Positions 11,450-22,862 of a DNA stretch of 64,000 nucleotides are shown here, in pieces (position 1 is the stretch's first letter; each line of letters starts with the position of its first letter). The notes under the pieces are model-generated. The model searched no databases, was not told the DNA's origin, and saw nothing but the letters and a program-made list of their open reading frames with translations. Both the position numbers and the translations under genes were made by a program. Source of the DNA: Lysobacter arenosi (GTDB lineage: Bacteria; Pseudomonadota; Gammaproteobacteria; Xanthomonadales; Xanthomonadaceae). The DNA lies in NCBI RefSeq assembly GCF_016613475.2, contig NZ_CP071517.1, positions 1,674,001-1,738,000 of the forward strand, given 5' to 3'.

Positions 11450-11728
11450 TCACGCAGGCGCCATGGTCGGATCGAGTACCGACTGCACTTCGACGACGGC
11501 GTCGGCGGGAAAGCCCGCACGCTGTGCGTGTTCGCGGATCAACGATTCGTCGCTCGCCAGGTAGACGCAGTAGGTCTTGTCGTTGGCGACGTACGAATGC
11601 AGCCACTGCACGCCGGTGCCGAGTTCGTCGAGCACCTGGTTGGAGCGCTGGGCGACATCGCACAGCGCCTCGTAGGGCTCCTTGCCGATGCCGCTGATGT
11701 TTCGTTCGATGACGTACTTCCTGAGCAT
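11450..11728 (-). CDS. DUF4242 (SCO4226-like nickel-binding) family protein
   Basis: A 92-residue small ferredoxin-fold protein. The start MLRKYVIERNISGIG, the segment LGTGVQWLHSYVANDKTYCV and the ending IREHAQRAGFPADAVVEVQS match the DUF4242 pattern, in which an aromatic and histidine cluster (here W-x-H-S-Y and the C-terminal REHA) forms a putative metal site. Family members crystallised from Streptomyces bind nickel as oligomers; the role in vivo is not settled. A GGAG ribosome site sits 8 bases before the ATG. It lies only 30 bp downstream of the methyltransferase stop, so the two are probably one operon. Confidence 0.8.
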   Translation of the reverse strand: MLRKYVIERNISGIGKEPYEALCDVAQRSNQVLDELGTGVQWLHSYVANDKTYCVYLASDESLIREHAQRAGFPADAVVEVQSVLDPTMAPA

Positions 11729-11758
11729 GGTGGTTCTCCGGTTGCGGTGGATGCGGCC

Positions 11759-12574
11759 TCAGGCCGACATGTCCCGTGAAGCAATGGCGTGCGGTTTGAC
11801 GGCATGCACGTTCACGCCATAGGCGTGCAGCCGGTTGTGGAACTTGCGGTCGACGTCGGTACCGACGAAGGACTCGAAGCGTTCGCATACGCGTGCCTGC
11901 TCCAGGCCGCTGTCGTCGATCAGTTGCAACAAGGAGGCCTCGGTCGATGCGCCACCGATGCAGGCCGCCCACAGGTCGGCGTTGCCACGGGCAACGGCGG
12001 CCAGTTCGCGGTCGACCGCGACGGCGCCCAGGTACAGCGCCCCGCCCGGCCGCAGCACGCGAACCACCTCGGACATCAGCCGGGGTTTGTCCGGTGCCAG
12101 GTTGATCACTCCGTTTGAGATCAGGATGTCGACGCTGGCGTCGGCAACCGGCAGGTCCTCGAAGGTGCCTTCATGCAGTTCCAGACGATCCAGCAGGCCG
12201 GCCTGGGCCGCGGCCGCCATCGCGCAGGCGCGCATGGCCGCGGTCAGGTCGACACCGATCACCCGCCCGTTCGGGCCGACCGCGCGCGCCGCCAGCAGCA
12301 GGTCCATGCCCGAACCGCAGGCGTGGTCGAGCACCACGCCGCCGGCAGGGATCGTGCCAATGCGCAGCGGATTGCCGACACCGGAGAAGCGCTCGGTGCA
12401 GACCGCCGGCAGCGCCGCCAGTGCGGCCGCGTCATAGCCCAGCCGGTGCGCCGCGTAGGCTGCGCCGGTGTGGAAATGAAAGCGGCTGGCCGGGTCGCGG
12501 GCGACGCGCTCATAGACGACGCGGACCTGCTGGTTCAGCCGATTGCTGTCGATGGTGAGCGGACAACGGCCCAT
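11759..12574 (-). CDS. Class I SAM-dependent methyltransferase (ArsM/UbiE-like)
   Basis: 271 residues. The SAM-binding motif I is at residues 81-93 (VLDHACGSGMDLL), the acidic motif II at 107-111 (GVDLT), and ISNGVINLAPDKPRLMSEV is the motif IV region. The N-terminal segment FSGVGNPLRIG preceding motif I resembles the C/G-x-GNP segment of arsenite and related methyltransferases, but the set of conserved cysteines needed for arsenite methylation is not complete (C59 and C86 are visible). The substrate is therefore unassigned. Start at the ATG 12572-12574 with GGGAGG six bases upstream. It heads a two-gene unit with the DUF4242 protein and is divergent from the response-regulator gene. Confidence 0.8.
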   Translation of the reverse strand: MGRCPLTIDSNRLNQQVRVVYERVARDPASRFHFHTGAAYAAHRLGYDAAALAALPAVCTERFSGVGNPLRIGTIPAGGVVLDHACGSGMDLLLAARAVGPNGRVIGVDLTAAMRACAMAAAAQAGLLDRLELHEGTFEDLPVADASVDILISNGVINLAPDKPRLMSEVVRVLRPGGALYLGAVAVDRELAAVARGNADLWAACIGGASTEASLLQLIDDSGLEQARVCERFESFVGTDVDRKFHNRLHAYGVNVHAVKPHAIASRDMSA

Positions 12575-12729
12575 GACGGCCTCCCAGGTGTTGCCGTCGT
12601 CGTGTGCGTCGGCATGGGGGCCAATCTAGATAGCGCGCGTATCGATCGGATGTCTGCGCGCGGCGGGTTTGTAACAGCTGGTAACGACGGCCGATACTGT
12701 CGGCGCGGCTTTGCAGGCAGGAGCAGCTG

Positions 12730-13443
12730 ATGGCGCATACGCCCTGTGTTCTGGTGGTCGACGACGACCAGGCGACCCGCGAGATGCTCGTGGAGGCGCT
12801 GAGCACCCACAATTTCCGGGCCCTGCAGGCCGGTGACGGCGCGGCCATGCGCAGCGAACTCGAGCGTGAAGCGCCCGACATCGTCCTGCTCGACATCCGC
12901 CTGCCGGGCGAGGACGGCCTGAGCCTGGCACGCTTCCTGCGCGAGCGTTACGACGTCGGCATCATCATGGTCACCGGCTCCGGCGACGTGATCGACCGCA
13001 TCGTCGGCCTGGAGATCGGCGCCGACGACTACGTCGCCAAGCCATTCGACCCGCGCGAGCTGATGGCACGCATCAAGAGCGTCCTGCGCCGCATCCAGGC
13101 ACGGCCGGAAGCGCCGGTGGCCAATGGCGGCGGCCGGCGCGTCACGTTCGGCCGCTGCACGCTCGACCTGGACGCGCACCAGGTCTTCGATGCCGATGGC
13201 ACCGAGGTCATGGTCACGCACATGGAGTTCGACCTGTTGCGCGTGCTGCATGAGCACCCCGGCAGGGCGCTCTCGCGCGACCAGATCCTGACCCTCACAC
13301 ACAATCGTGAATGGGAGCCGTTCGATCGCTCGATCGACATCCGCATCGCCCGCCTGCGGCGCAAGGTGGAAATCGACCCGGACAACCCGCGCGCGATCCG
13401 CACGGTCCGCGGCGTCGGCTACATGTTCGTGCCGTCCACGTAA
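12730..13443 (+). CDS. OmpR/PhoB-family response regulator
   Basis: 237 residues. The receiver domain (about 6-118) holds acidic residues in VVDDDQ, phospho-acceptor D55 (LLDIRLPGEDG) and lysine K105 (AKPFDPREL). A winged-helix DNA-binding domain (about 138-234) ends in the usual IRTVRGVGYMF. AGGAG precedes the ATG at good spacing. The gene lies 95 bp upstream of, and on the same strand as, a hybrid histidine kinase, which is its likely partner although that kinase also carries its own receiver. Target genes are not known. The sequence resembles TorR/ArcA-type regulators in the receiver but this is not enough to name it. Confidence 0.93.
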   Translation: MAHTPCVLVVDDDQATREMLVEALSTHNFRALQAGDGAAMRSELEREAPDIVLLDIRLPGEDGLSLARFLRERYDVGIIMVTGSGDVIDRIVGLEIGADDYVAKPFDPRELMARIKSVLRRIQARPEAPVANGGGRRVTFGRCTLDLDAHQVFDADGTEVMVTHMEFDLLRVLHEHPGRALSRDQILTLTHNREWEPFDRSIDIRIARLRRKVEIDPDNPRAIRTVRGVGYMFVPST

Positions 13444-13504
13444 CTGCCGCGGACGGAATTGTTTCTGCCGCGTAACAGCGGCCCGCGCCTGCATTTGGCG
13501 CTCC

Positions 13505-13510
13505 TATACT
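13505..13510 (+). promoter_or_regulatory. Possible -10 box before the hybrid kinase
   Basis: TATACT 28 bases before the kinase start codon, preceded by an AT-richer patch. No matching -35 is clear, so the kinase may be transcribed both from here and from the regulator upstream. Confidence 0.3.
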
Positions 13511-13538
13511 CGGTCCACGCCTGCAGCGGAGTCACGCC

Positions 13539-16382
<2,844 letters not shown>

Positions 16383-16695
16383 GAAAGCTCGATTTCCTGA
16401 CGCCATTCTAGAGCTTGACATGCCCCGCTAGGCGACGAACTCGCGCGGGGGCTGGAACTCACTTTGACATCCCCCAACGAAGCGGCTGATTAGAAGCACA
16501 CGACGGAGAGTCCCGTCCACCCGAAGCACGAGAAGCTCTCTGGTTGTCTGGATCGAACGCGACTTGATGGCTATATTCGTTCATGCCTAGTCGTTCCTTG
16601 TGTTCAATGGCAGGTCGTTCGGGGCGAGCGGGCAATTGCACTAGGTCGCACTATCCACAATGCCGCCAGTGAATCAGTAGATTCTCCGAATTGCT
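16383..16695. other. Gene-free border of the Rhs island
   Basis: No credible gene. Base composition becomes visibly AT-richer from about 16460, marking the change from core to accessory DNA. Short frames here (for example 16459-16641 minus) have no ribosome site and no recognisable content; one contains the protein-like stretch AIEHKERLGMNEYSHQVAFD and could be a remnant. Confidence 0.4.
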
Positions 16696-17082
16696 CTATC
16701 GAACGAAGATCCCGCTCGATGTCAGATTCAGTTGTTGACATATCCACCTGCTTTTCCGCCAGCGCCACCAATGATTCGCCCAACCACCCTCTTTAAGCAC
16801 AAAGAACCAATCTGGATATGCATCATTCTCTGCGTAGTAGATCAGCAGCGATCGTTGCCTGTCTGGAGTTCCCTCGGAACCGAGTCCCTCAACGATCTCC
16901 TTCGCTATAACAGCTTCCAAGAAATAGTCGTACCCAGCGCTCTTGATCTCCGTTGAAATTGGCTGCTCCGGCTCGAGCGAGATGATCATCGCTTCAGACA
17001 TTTCCGACCACGGCCTCTTTGCGAACAGGACTTCATCTCCATCGCAGTCGAGAAGTTTATCTATAGCCTCAAGCAGGTTCAT
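16696..17082 (-). CDS. Orphan immunity-like protein (DUF7716-like)
   Basis: 128 acidic residues with no signal peptide. The segments YDYFLEAVIAKEIVEGLG and LLIYYAENDAYPDWF resemble the pattern of DUF7716-type small proteins (YFL-x-V-x-x-x-x-I-V ... YY-x-x-D-A-F/Y), which I recall as occurring near polymorphic toxins; this is recognition, not a search. The ATG has AGGA eight bases upstream. Codon use is AT-richer than in the core genes. It is the last gene of the Rhs island, about 0.8 kb past the toxin, and separated from it by decayed sequence, as expected for a left-over immunity gene whose toxin partner has been lost. Confidence 0.65.
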   Translation of the reverse strand: MNLLEAIDKLLDCDGDEVLFAKRPWSEMSEAMIISLEPEQPISTEIKSAGYDYFLEAVIAKEIVEGLGSEGTPDRQRSLLIYYAENDAYPDWFFVLKEGGWANHWWRWRKSRWICQQLNLTSSGIFVR

Positions 17083-17576
17083 GGAACATCCTCAATAGTC
17101 AGCGCCCCACTCATAGAACCCGCCTCGCCCATTGTTTGGATGCAGTGCCGGCCTATAAGGGCTCGATTCATGCTGTTGACCTGGAATACCCCTTCCTTCG
17201 GTTCACCGTTATCCCACCAACTCCGGCAGGTGCCATGCAGCTCGCCATTCTCGTACCCACTTCGCTAGCCAGAATCCCGACTTCCTGATCTAACTGGCGC
17301 CGATATGCTGAGAAGGAATGGCTCAAGAACTCCATCTCGATGCCGGACTGACACATCATTGACGACTTGTCCGTATGGACTTGGCGCGCTTCCACCACAC
17401 AACGGGCAAAGTGCTTCCGGGCACTTCTGCGTCGCAATGGCTCGAGCAACGACTCGTGTCCCCAGGCCAACTCGTCCTCGATACCTTCGCAATTGTCTAG
17501 CGCCTCGCCCGATCAATCCATGGAAATGACTCCACAGTTGACGCTCAATGCTTAGTGCGTGGCTTCGGTCGTATTT
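17083..17576 (-). pseudogene. Decayed toxin/antitoxin-island remnants
   Basis: No intact frame spans this stretch, but protein-like pieces occur in changing frames on the minus strand. From about 17260 down to 17190 it reads YENGELHGTCRSWWDNGEPK, a MORN-type (YwqK-like) repeat. The continuation in another frame reads LHPNNGRGGFYEWGADY, ending at a TGA nine bases before the ATG of the immunity-like gene. A third piece (17168-17470) starts AWGHESLLEPLRRRSARK. The best explanation is one or two frameshifted genes, perhaps displaced immunity or antitoxin genes. Individual assignments are weak. Confidence 0.4.
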
Positions 17577-17918
17577 CTAATTTTTGCAAAGCTGGATTGC
17601 CGCACCTACCAGCTGTGTAGAACCCACTTGCTGGATATCCCAGCGGCCGGATACTGAGTCGGAGACTAGAACCTCTATATCCTTGGATCGGCGGTTGTCG
17701 GCCGGGCCCGTTACCAGGCGTATTGCCGCATAGGCGCTATCCGCATCACCTTCGCCGACGCCATTGAAAGCCACATCAATCGGACAGCCAGGGTTCGCTT
17801 CCGACAGGATGCGTTTTGTTTGTGAGACTAGCTCGTCACCGCTTGGGCCTTGCCAGCACCCCGCTAATAGCAACGCCAATAGGCCGCTCAATAGAACCGC
17901 ACGAAAGTTAGTACCCAT
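17577..17918 (-). CDS. Small lipoprotein, candidate immunity protein of the Rhs toxin
   Basis: 113 residues. The ATG at 17916-17918 gives MGTNFRAVLLSGLLALLLAG followed by C21, a clear type II signal peptide with lipobox LLAGC. The mature part has a Cys-Pro pair (GCPIDV) and a C-terminal cysteine (AIQLCKN), which may form a disulfide in the periplasm. Its start overlaps the 3' end of the Rhs gene by 11 bp, so translation is coupled to the toxin. Inference: a membrane-tethered periplasmic immunity protein for the Rhs C-terminal toxin. The family itself is not recognised, and the longer upstream frame is only a shadow of the Rhs gene. Confidence 0.72.
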   Translation of the reverse strand: MGTNFRAVLLSGLLALLLAGCWQGPSGDELVSQTKRILSEANPGCPIDVAFNGVGEGDADSAYAAIRLVTGPADNRRSKDIEVLVSDSVSGRWDIQQVGSTQLVGAAIQLCKN

Positions 17919-20900
17919 GCATGACCCCAGTTGTGCAGCACTTCTCGCATTCCGTGGCAATAGAAGCAGCGTCCGAACCGGATGGCGTGCACTGCTGTTT
18001 ATTTGAACATTTGAACCCTTCTTCATTTGCTGCAAGGTCGTCCGTCTGGAACGCCCATTGGCGTTCACCGCGGAACCTTCTTTGCAAATCCCAAAGATCA
18101 TGAACATAGAATCCCTGGTACTCATTGATATACCCCGCAGTCCTGGTAAACCCCGTTCCGTATTTCTTGGAAAGAATGCAGCTCACCGTGCAATGACGCG
18201 CGAATGAATTCTTTTCCGCTGGGAATCGCTGATGACCCCAAACCCGCCACCCTCTGTAGTCGTGATATGCCCCGGAAGCCGCTTGTCCGTGCCTACTTCC
18301 CATTTCAGAAAGGAACGGGGCGGAATTCCACCAGCCCGGCCCCTCTAAGCCAAGCGGATCGGAGTAGGTCAATGGCCTAGATGCTACGTAGGTATAGGTG
18401 CTAGTTCCGCCTCGCAGGCCAATTGGATCGGATTGCGTATACCGGCCATTGGATTCGTATTCCCTATAGCCATTCTGGTTCAGGCCTGACGCGGCATCGT
18501 AACGTTGCCCCGGGAACCGCATGTCCAGCTCGAAGCGCTGAGTGTCGGCGTCTGGATCCTGACTCGGCGCGCTATTGCCAAATGCCTCGCTAGCCAGATC
18601 CCAGCTCCACACCGCCACGTCGCGTCGAGGCTCGATCACCACCCTTGGCGTACCGAGGTGGTCCGGCTCGATGTAGCTCACCTGAGCATTTGAGATCACT
18701 CCGACCGGGAGATCATCCAGCCAGATCACCTGTTGAGCCGGGACTCCGATGTTTCGGTAGTCACCGACCCAGTGTCCGGCCTCGTCGTAGATGACGTAGG
18801 CGCTGTTGGCGGAAAGATGCTTCCGCACCTGCTCGCCCTTGCCGTTGTAGTCGTAGCGCATCGCTACCAGGTTGTCGCGCTCAACGAGGCTCATACGGCC
18901 TACCGCGTTGTACTTGAACTCACTCGACGTTCCGCCAATCGAGACGGCATTTCCAGCTGCGTCGTAGCTGCGCGGCACACCTGCAACGGTGGTCAGTCGA
19001 TGGCTGCCAGCTGCGTATGCGTATAGTTGTGTGCCGTTCGCGTTCGTGAATATCGTGCGGTTTCCCGTAGCGTCGTACCCATACTTCTCGATCGCCAAAC
19101 CCGTCGGACCGTCCTGGAACTCGGTCAGCCGGTTCAGCGCGTCGTAACCGAACCGAGCCTTCGGTGGCTGCTCCAGCCCACTCGTATGAAGGCTGGCCAT
19201 ATTTCCTACTGCATCCCAGCCGTAACCCAGGTTTAGCCCCCCTGCTCCTATGCCCGTGCTCAGGATTGCCTTCGGCCGGTAGTCCAGGTCCAGCGTGCGG
19301 ACCATCGTCCTGCCGTTGCCGAACGTCCAGCCGGCGATCGGGCCGAACGGGTTATACGAGGCGCCAGTTAGCAGCACTTGCCGTGTGCTGCCCGGCAAGG
19401 CCACCCCCACTTCATTCACCTGACCTAAGCCATCGCGGACGTAGTCGACCACTGTTCCGTCCGGGTACTCCATGCCGCTGAGCTGCCCGCTCTTGGTGTA
19501 GGCATACCGCAAGGCGAACGTCTGCCCATTGGTGACTTGCACCTTGCGGGTCAGGTTGCCGAACTGGTCGTAGCAGTAGCGGGTGCTGCCACTGCCGTCG
19601 TTCATGCGGGTCAGGCGGCCGACGGCGAACGACTCCGTCGCGGTGCACTCGGGCTGGACGGTGTCGTAGCTATAGGCGACGTCCAAGCTGGCGTCGCTGT
19701 AGCCGATGCTGGTCAGGCGGTTGAGGGCGTCGTAGCCGTAGCGGGCCAGCTCACCTCGGGCGTCGAGCACGCTGGTGCGGTTGCCGGCACTGTCGTAGCC
19801 GTAGGTCGTGATGCCGGTGTCCGGGCTTTCCAGCTTGGTCAGATCGCCGAAGGCGTTGTAGGTGTACTTGGTGCTCAGACCCTTGGGGTCAACGACTTCG
19901 GTCAGGTTGTCCTGGGCATCGTAGTGAAACCGGGTCTCGGCGTTGATGCCACCGACGTCCTGCAGGGTCCGGCTGAGCCGGTTCAGCGGATCGTGGTCGT
20001 TGTTGGTGACGCGACCCAGCGCGTCGGTGGCGGTATCAAGGTTGCCGCTGGCGTCGTAAGTGAACCTGGTTGCGTGACTTCCGGAGTCTTTGGCCGTCTG
20101 CAGCTGGCCCAGTTGGTTATAGACGCGCGACAGGGTGCGCTTGAGGGTGTCGTCGCTGCCCTTGACCTCTTCCTTGACGCGGTTCCCGGCGTTATCGAGG
20201 GTGTAATGGATTCGGTTACCTTCGGCATCGACGATGTCGATCAGGCGGTGGGCGGCGTCGTACACGTACGATGTGAACCTGCCGTCCGGAAGCGTGGTGC
20301 TGCTGACCAGGCCGGTCGGGTAGTAGTCGATGCGGGTGATCTGGTCGTCACCCTCGGTAGCTGCGTCCGCACCTCGTATCTTGTGGGGGGTCAGCCAGCC
20401 GCGCGGGTGGTACTCGAAGTCGGCGATCACCCCGTCCGGCTCCTTCACCGACAGCACCCGACCTGCGCCGTCGTAACGAAGGGTCTCAGTGACGTGGCCA
20501 ACGGCGTCGGTCAGCTTCCACAGATCGCCCCTGCGCCAACGACAATTGGCGGGTATCGTGGCGCAGTCAGTGTGGTCCGCGGCGTAGTACTGGTAAGAGA
20601 TACGGTCATCCAGGTCGACCCGCGGACCATCCATCGAGACGAGCAAACCTGGCAGCGGACACTGGCCCGCCTGCACAGCTTGAGAGTCGCAGTAGATAAA
20701 GCGCTTCTGTCGCACTCCGGCAGGCGCAAGCGCAGACGATCCGCAATCGTAGTCGCTAGTCGTGGAAGAATCGGGATCCACCGCGCACTGCGCAATTGGG
20801 CGCCCTGCATTGTCGTGGACGGTCAGATCCACGCGTTGCAAGGTCTGCCTCCCGTTTCGCAGGCCCCAGAGCTCGGCGCGATTGATGCGATGCGCGGAAT

Positions 20901-22656
20901 CGCGTTGCAACACCTCCTTCCTCTCGAACTCGGTCCCGACCGCCGAACGTCGAGCAGACAGGTATGTACCGGTGTACTCATACACGGTTGATCCACCGCC
21001 TGGCTCCGAGCGGGCACCCAGGCGACCGTCGCGAAGATAGCTGTTGCGGATAGTTCCGCCTGCACCCGAGACACTTGCGATTCGCCGATACAGTCCCGGT
21101 TGCATCTTGTAGGTCCTGACCTCGCCCGACGCAGTCTCCACGGCAACGACATCGGCCGCCTCGTAATCGAGACTGGTCGTTTCAACGAACCCACCAGAGC
21201 CATGCAGGCGGCTGCTGGTCACGCGTCCAAAGCTGTCATAGGCAAATGAAGCGTATCGCGCGCCGCCCTCCCCGGTGATGCCCGTCAGATGGTGCTTGAA
21301 CTTCGGGTCCGCCAGCCCGCTTTCGGCATAGTGGTATTGGCGAACGTCTGCGCCATACCTAACCAACGTCAGATTGCCATCGCCGTCCCGCTCGTATCTG
21401 ATGTCGACACCATCGGGCAGCGTGATAGCCGCGATCTGGCCGAGTTCATACTGGAAAGCCACTTCACGGCGATCGAAGCCGATCAACTTGGCCAGTCGAC
21501 CATTCGCGTACACCAGGGACACGTCACGAGAGGGTTCACCGGGAGTCCGCACGGCCGTAAGTCGGCCGGTGGAATCAAATTCCTTGATGTCCCCATTGGA
21601 CTCCGTAAGGAGAAACCCGTTGGCCCCACCATTGACTGGGTCGATGATCCGGTCCGCAGAGTTGTCGATGAGGAAGCGGGAGCCCTCGACCTGTCTGAAC
21701 GTTTCGTAGGTGCCATCGCTGCCGATCAGGTATCGCGACGCAAAGTGGATCCGCTCCCCATAGGTATGCGACCACCCCGGGGCCATCGTCACGTCCTCGA
21801 ACTGGCGCAACGAATGGTAGTTGCGAGTAAATGCGCGTCCGGCAAAAATGAAGTCGGTCTCGGAACGTGACTTGTCCCCCGTAGCGGGATGGCATGGATG
21901 GGCATTCGCGGCACACGAGTGGACCTGCTTCACTTGCGCCGAGATCGTTTGCTCACCCGCCGTGGTCCTGCATACCAAGGGCCAATCGACTTCGACTGCG
22001 GTGCCACCCTTGACCGAGAATCCTGCGGGGCAGTCGAATGTCTGCACTTTTGCGATTGTCATTTCGCTGATGCTGCTCGCCGTCCATCCGGGGCACCAAG
22101 TCGTGTACTGAAATCGCTTCCGCGACCCGGCCTCAAAGTTCATCTGCCCGACAGTGCCGTTGATCGCAGTGACTGAGACAACCGACGGCGCATGCCCGCC
22201 AATCACAGTCTTAACGTCGAACTGGCAACCCGGGAACGTCGCGCGGAGATATGTGATGTAGGTAGCTATGTTGTCGTTTTCATCGGCGCAGAAGTTCGGG
22301 TAGTGAGGGTTGCTGGTTCGTGCACAAGACCCCGTCCAGCCGATCGAATATCCAGCGGCATGGATTCTGGCAGGTGCCTGGTCGACGACCTTGTAGCCCA
22401 GAAATGACTTTCGGTCCGGTGCGGCCCCGTACTCGAACCCTATCCTGGACTGCCTCAGGTGCTTTCCGTTCGGAACCGCCGCCTGCATGGCGGCTTCGGC
22501 CTCGGTGAGCGACGTGAAGCACTTCTCGCTGTAGCAGTATGTTGACGGTGGAACATACTGGGCACTGGCGTTTAACGAGACGGCACCAACCCAGAGCAGG
22601 ACCAGCAACTTCACGCATGACTTGCAAAGCACAAGCATCATTCCGTTGATGCACAT
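17908..22656 (-). CDS. Secreted Rhs/YD-repeat polymorphic toxin
   Basis: 1582 residues. Starts at the ATG 22654-22656 (AAGGAG five bases upstream) with a Sec signal peptide (hydrophobic VKLLVLLWVGAVSLNASAQ). A Cys-containing N-terminal domain of about 220 residues follows, then a DUF6531-like entry (DFIFAGRAFTRNYHS) and a long run of YD repeats (for example YDAAHRLIDI and YDALNRLTSI). The core-end motif is GRYTQSDPIGLRGG ... YSDPLGL, ending near residue 1438. The last ~143 residues are the variable toxin. It contains RHCTVSCILSKKYG, a YINEYQGF segment, a DDLAANEEGF segment and late cysteines CEKCC. I cannot assign its activity. No PAAR, VgrG or TcB-type spvB domain is seen, so export is probably Sec-based to the periplasm or surface. 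The base composition is lower in GC than the flanking genes. Confidence 0.93.
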   Translation of the reverse strand: MCINGMMLVLCKSCVKLLVLLWVGAVSLNASAQYVPPSTYCYSEKCFTSLTEAEAAMQAAVPNGKHLRQSRIGFEYGAAPDRKSFLGYKVVDQAPARIHAAGYSIGWTGSCARTSNPHYPNFCADENDNIATYITYLRATFPGCQFDVKTVIGGHAPSVVSVTAINGTVGQMNFEAGSRKRFQYTTWCPGWTASSISEMTIAKVQTFDCPAGFSVKGGTAVEVDWPLVCRTTAGEQTISAQVKQVHSCAANAHPCHPATGDKSRSETDFIFAGRAFTRNYHSLRQFEDVTMAPGWSHTYGERIHFASRYLIGSDGTYETFRQVEGSRFLIDNSADRIIDPVNGGANGFLLTESNGDIKEFDSTGRLTAVRTPGEPSRDVSLVYANGRLAKLIGFDRREVAFQYELGQIAAITLPDGVDIRYERDGDGNLTLVRYGADVRQYHYAESGLADPKFKHHLTGITGEGGARYASFAYDSFGRVTSSRLHGSGGFVETTSLDYEAADVVAVETASGEVRTYKMQPGLYRRIASVSGAGGTIRNSYLRDGRLGARSEPGGGSTVYEYTGTYLSARRSAVGTEFERKEVLQRDSAHRINRAELWGLRNGRQTLQRVDLTVHDNAGRPIAQCAVDPDSSTTSDYDCGSSALAPAGVRQKRFIYCDSQAVQAGQCPLPGLLVSMDGPRVDLDDRISYQYYAADHTDCATIPANCRWRRGDLWKLTDAVGHVTETLRYDGAGRVLSVKEPDGVIADFEYHPRGWLTPHKIRGADAATEGDDQITRIDYYPTGLVSSTTLPDGRFTSYVYDAAHRLIDIVDAEGNRIHYTLDNAGNRVKEEVKGSDDTLKRTLSRVYNQLGQLQTAKDSGSHATRFTYDASGNLDTATDALGRVTNNDHDPLNRLSRTLQDVGGINAETRFHYDAQDNLTEVVDPKGLSTKYTYNAFGDLTKLESPDTGITTYGYDSAGNRTSVLDARGELARYGYDALNRLTSIGYSDASLDVAYSYDTVQPECTATESFAVGRLTRMNDGSGSTRYCYDQFGNLTRKVQVTNGQTFALRYAYTKSGQLSGMEYPDGTVVDYVRDGLGQVNEVGVALPGSTRQVLLTGASYNPFGPIAGWTFGNGRTMVRTLDLDYRPKAILSTGIGAGGLNLGYGWDAVGNMASLHTSGLEQPPKARFGYDALNRLTEFQDGPTGLAIEKYGYDATGNRTIFTNANGTQLYAYAAGSHRLTTVAGVPRSYDAAGNAVSIGGTSSEFKYNAVGRMSLVERDNLVAMRYDYNGKGEQVRKHLSANSAYVIYDEAGHWVGDYRNIGVPAQQVIWLDDLPVGVISNAQVSYIEPDHLGTPRVVIEPRRDVAVWSWDLASEAFGNSAPSQDPDADTQRFELDMRFPGQRYDAASGLNQNGYREYESNGRYTQSDPIGLRGGTSTYTYVASRPLTYSDPLGLEGPGWWNSAPFLSEMGSRHGQAASGAYHDYRGWRVWGHQRFPAEKNSFARHCTVSCILSKKYGTGFTRTAGYINEYQGFYVHDLWDLQRRFRGERQWAFQTDDLAANEEGFKCSNKQQCTPSGSDAASIATECEKCCTTGVMHGY

Positions 22657-22816
22657 GACCGCTCCTTGAAGTGGTATTGACTGCTGTGACCTGTACGCGC
22701 GCGCGCCCCATGACGCTTGATCGTATGTCCGACGCATCCTGCAGACAGTGAGATGTAGTCCCGACTACGCTAGGCAAGTAGCCAGCATCGCTATCGGCGA
22801 AACGCTCTCAATGGCC

Positions 22817-22850
22817 AAAAAAAAGGCCCCGCAATGCGGGGCCTTTCTTC
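22817..22850 (-). terminator. Terminator after the M1 aminopeptidase gene
   Basis: On the minus strand AAAGGCCCCGCA pairs with TGCGGGGCCTTT and is followed by eight T. It marks the boundary between the Rhs island and the core gene downstream of it. Confidence 0.88.
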
Positions 22851-22862
22851 AGGCGGGATCGA

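Noticed and set aside
16423..16452. Hairpin after the hybrid kinase as an intrinsic terminator
   Set aside because: The arms (CCCCGC and GCGGGGG) are short with a long loop and there is no T run.
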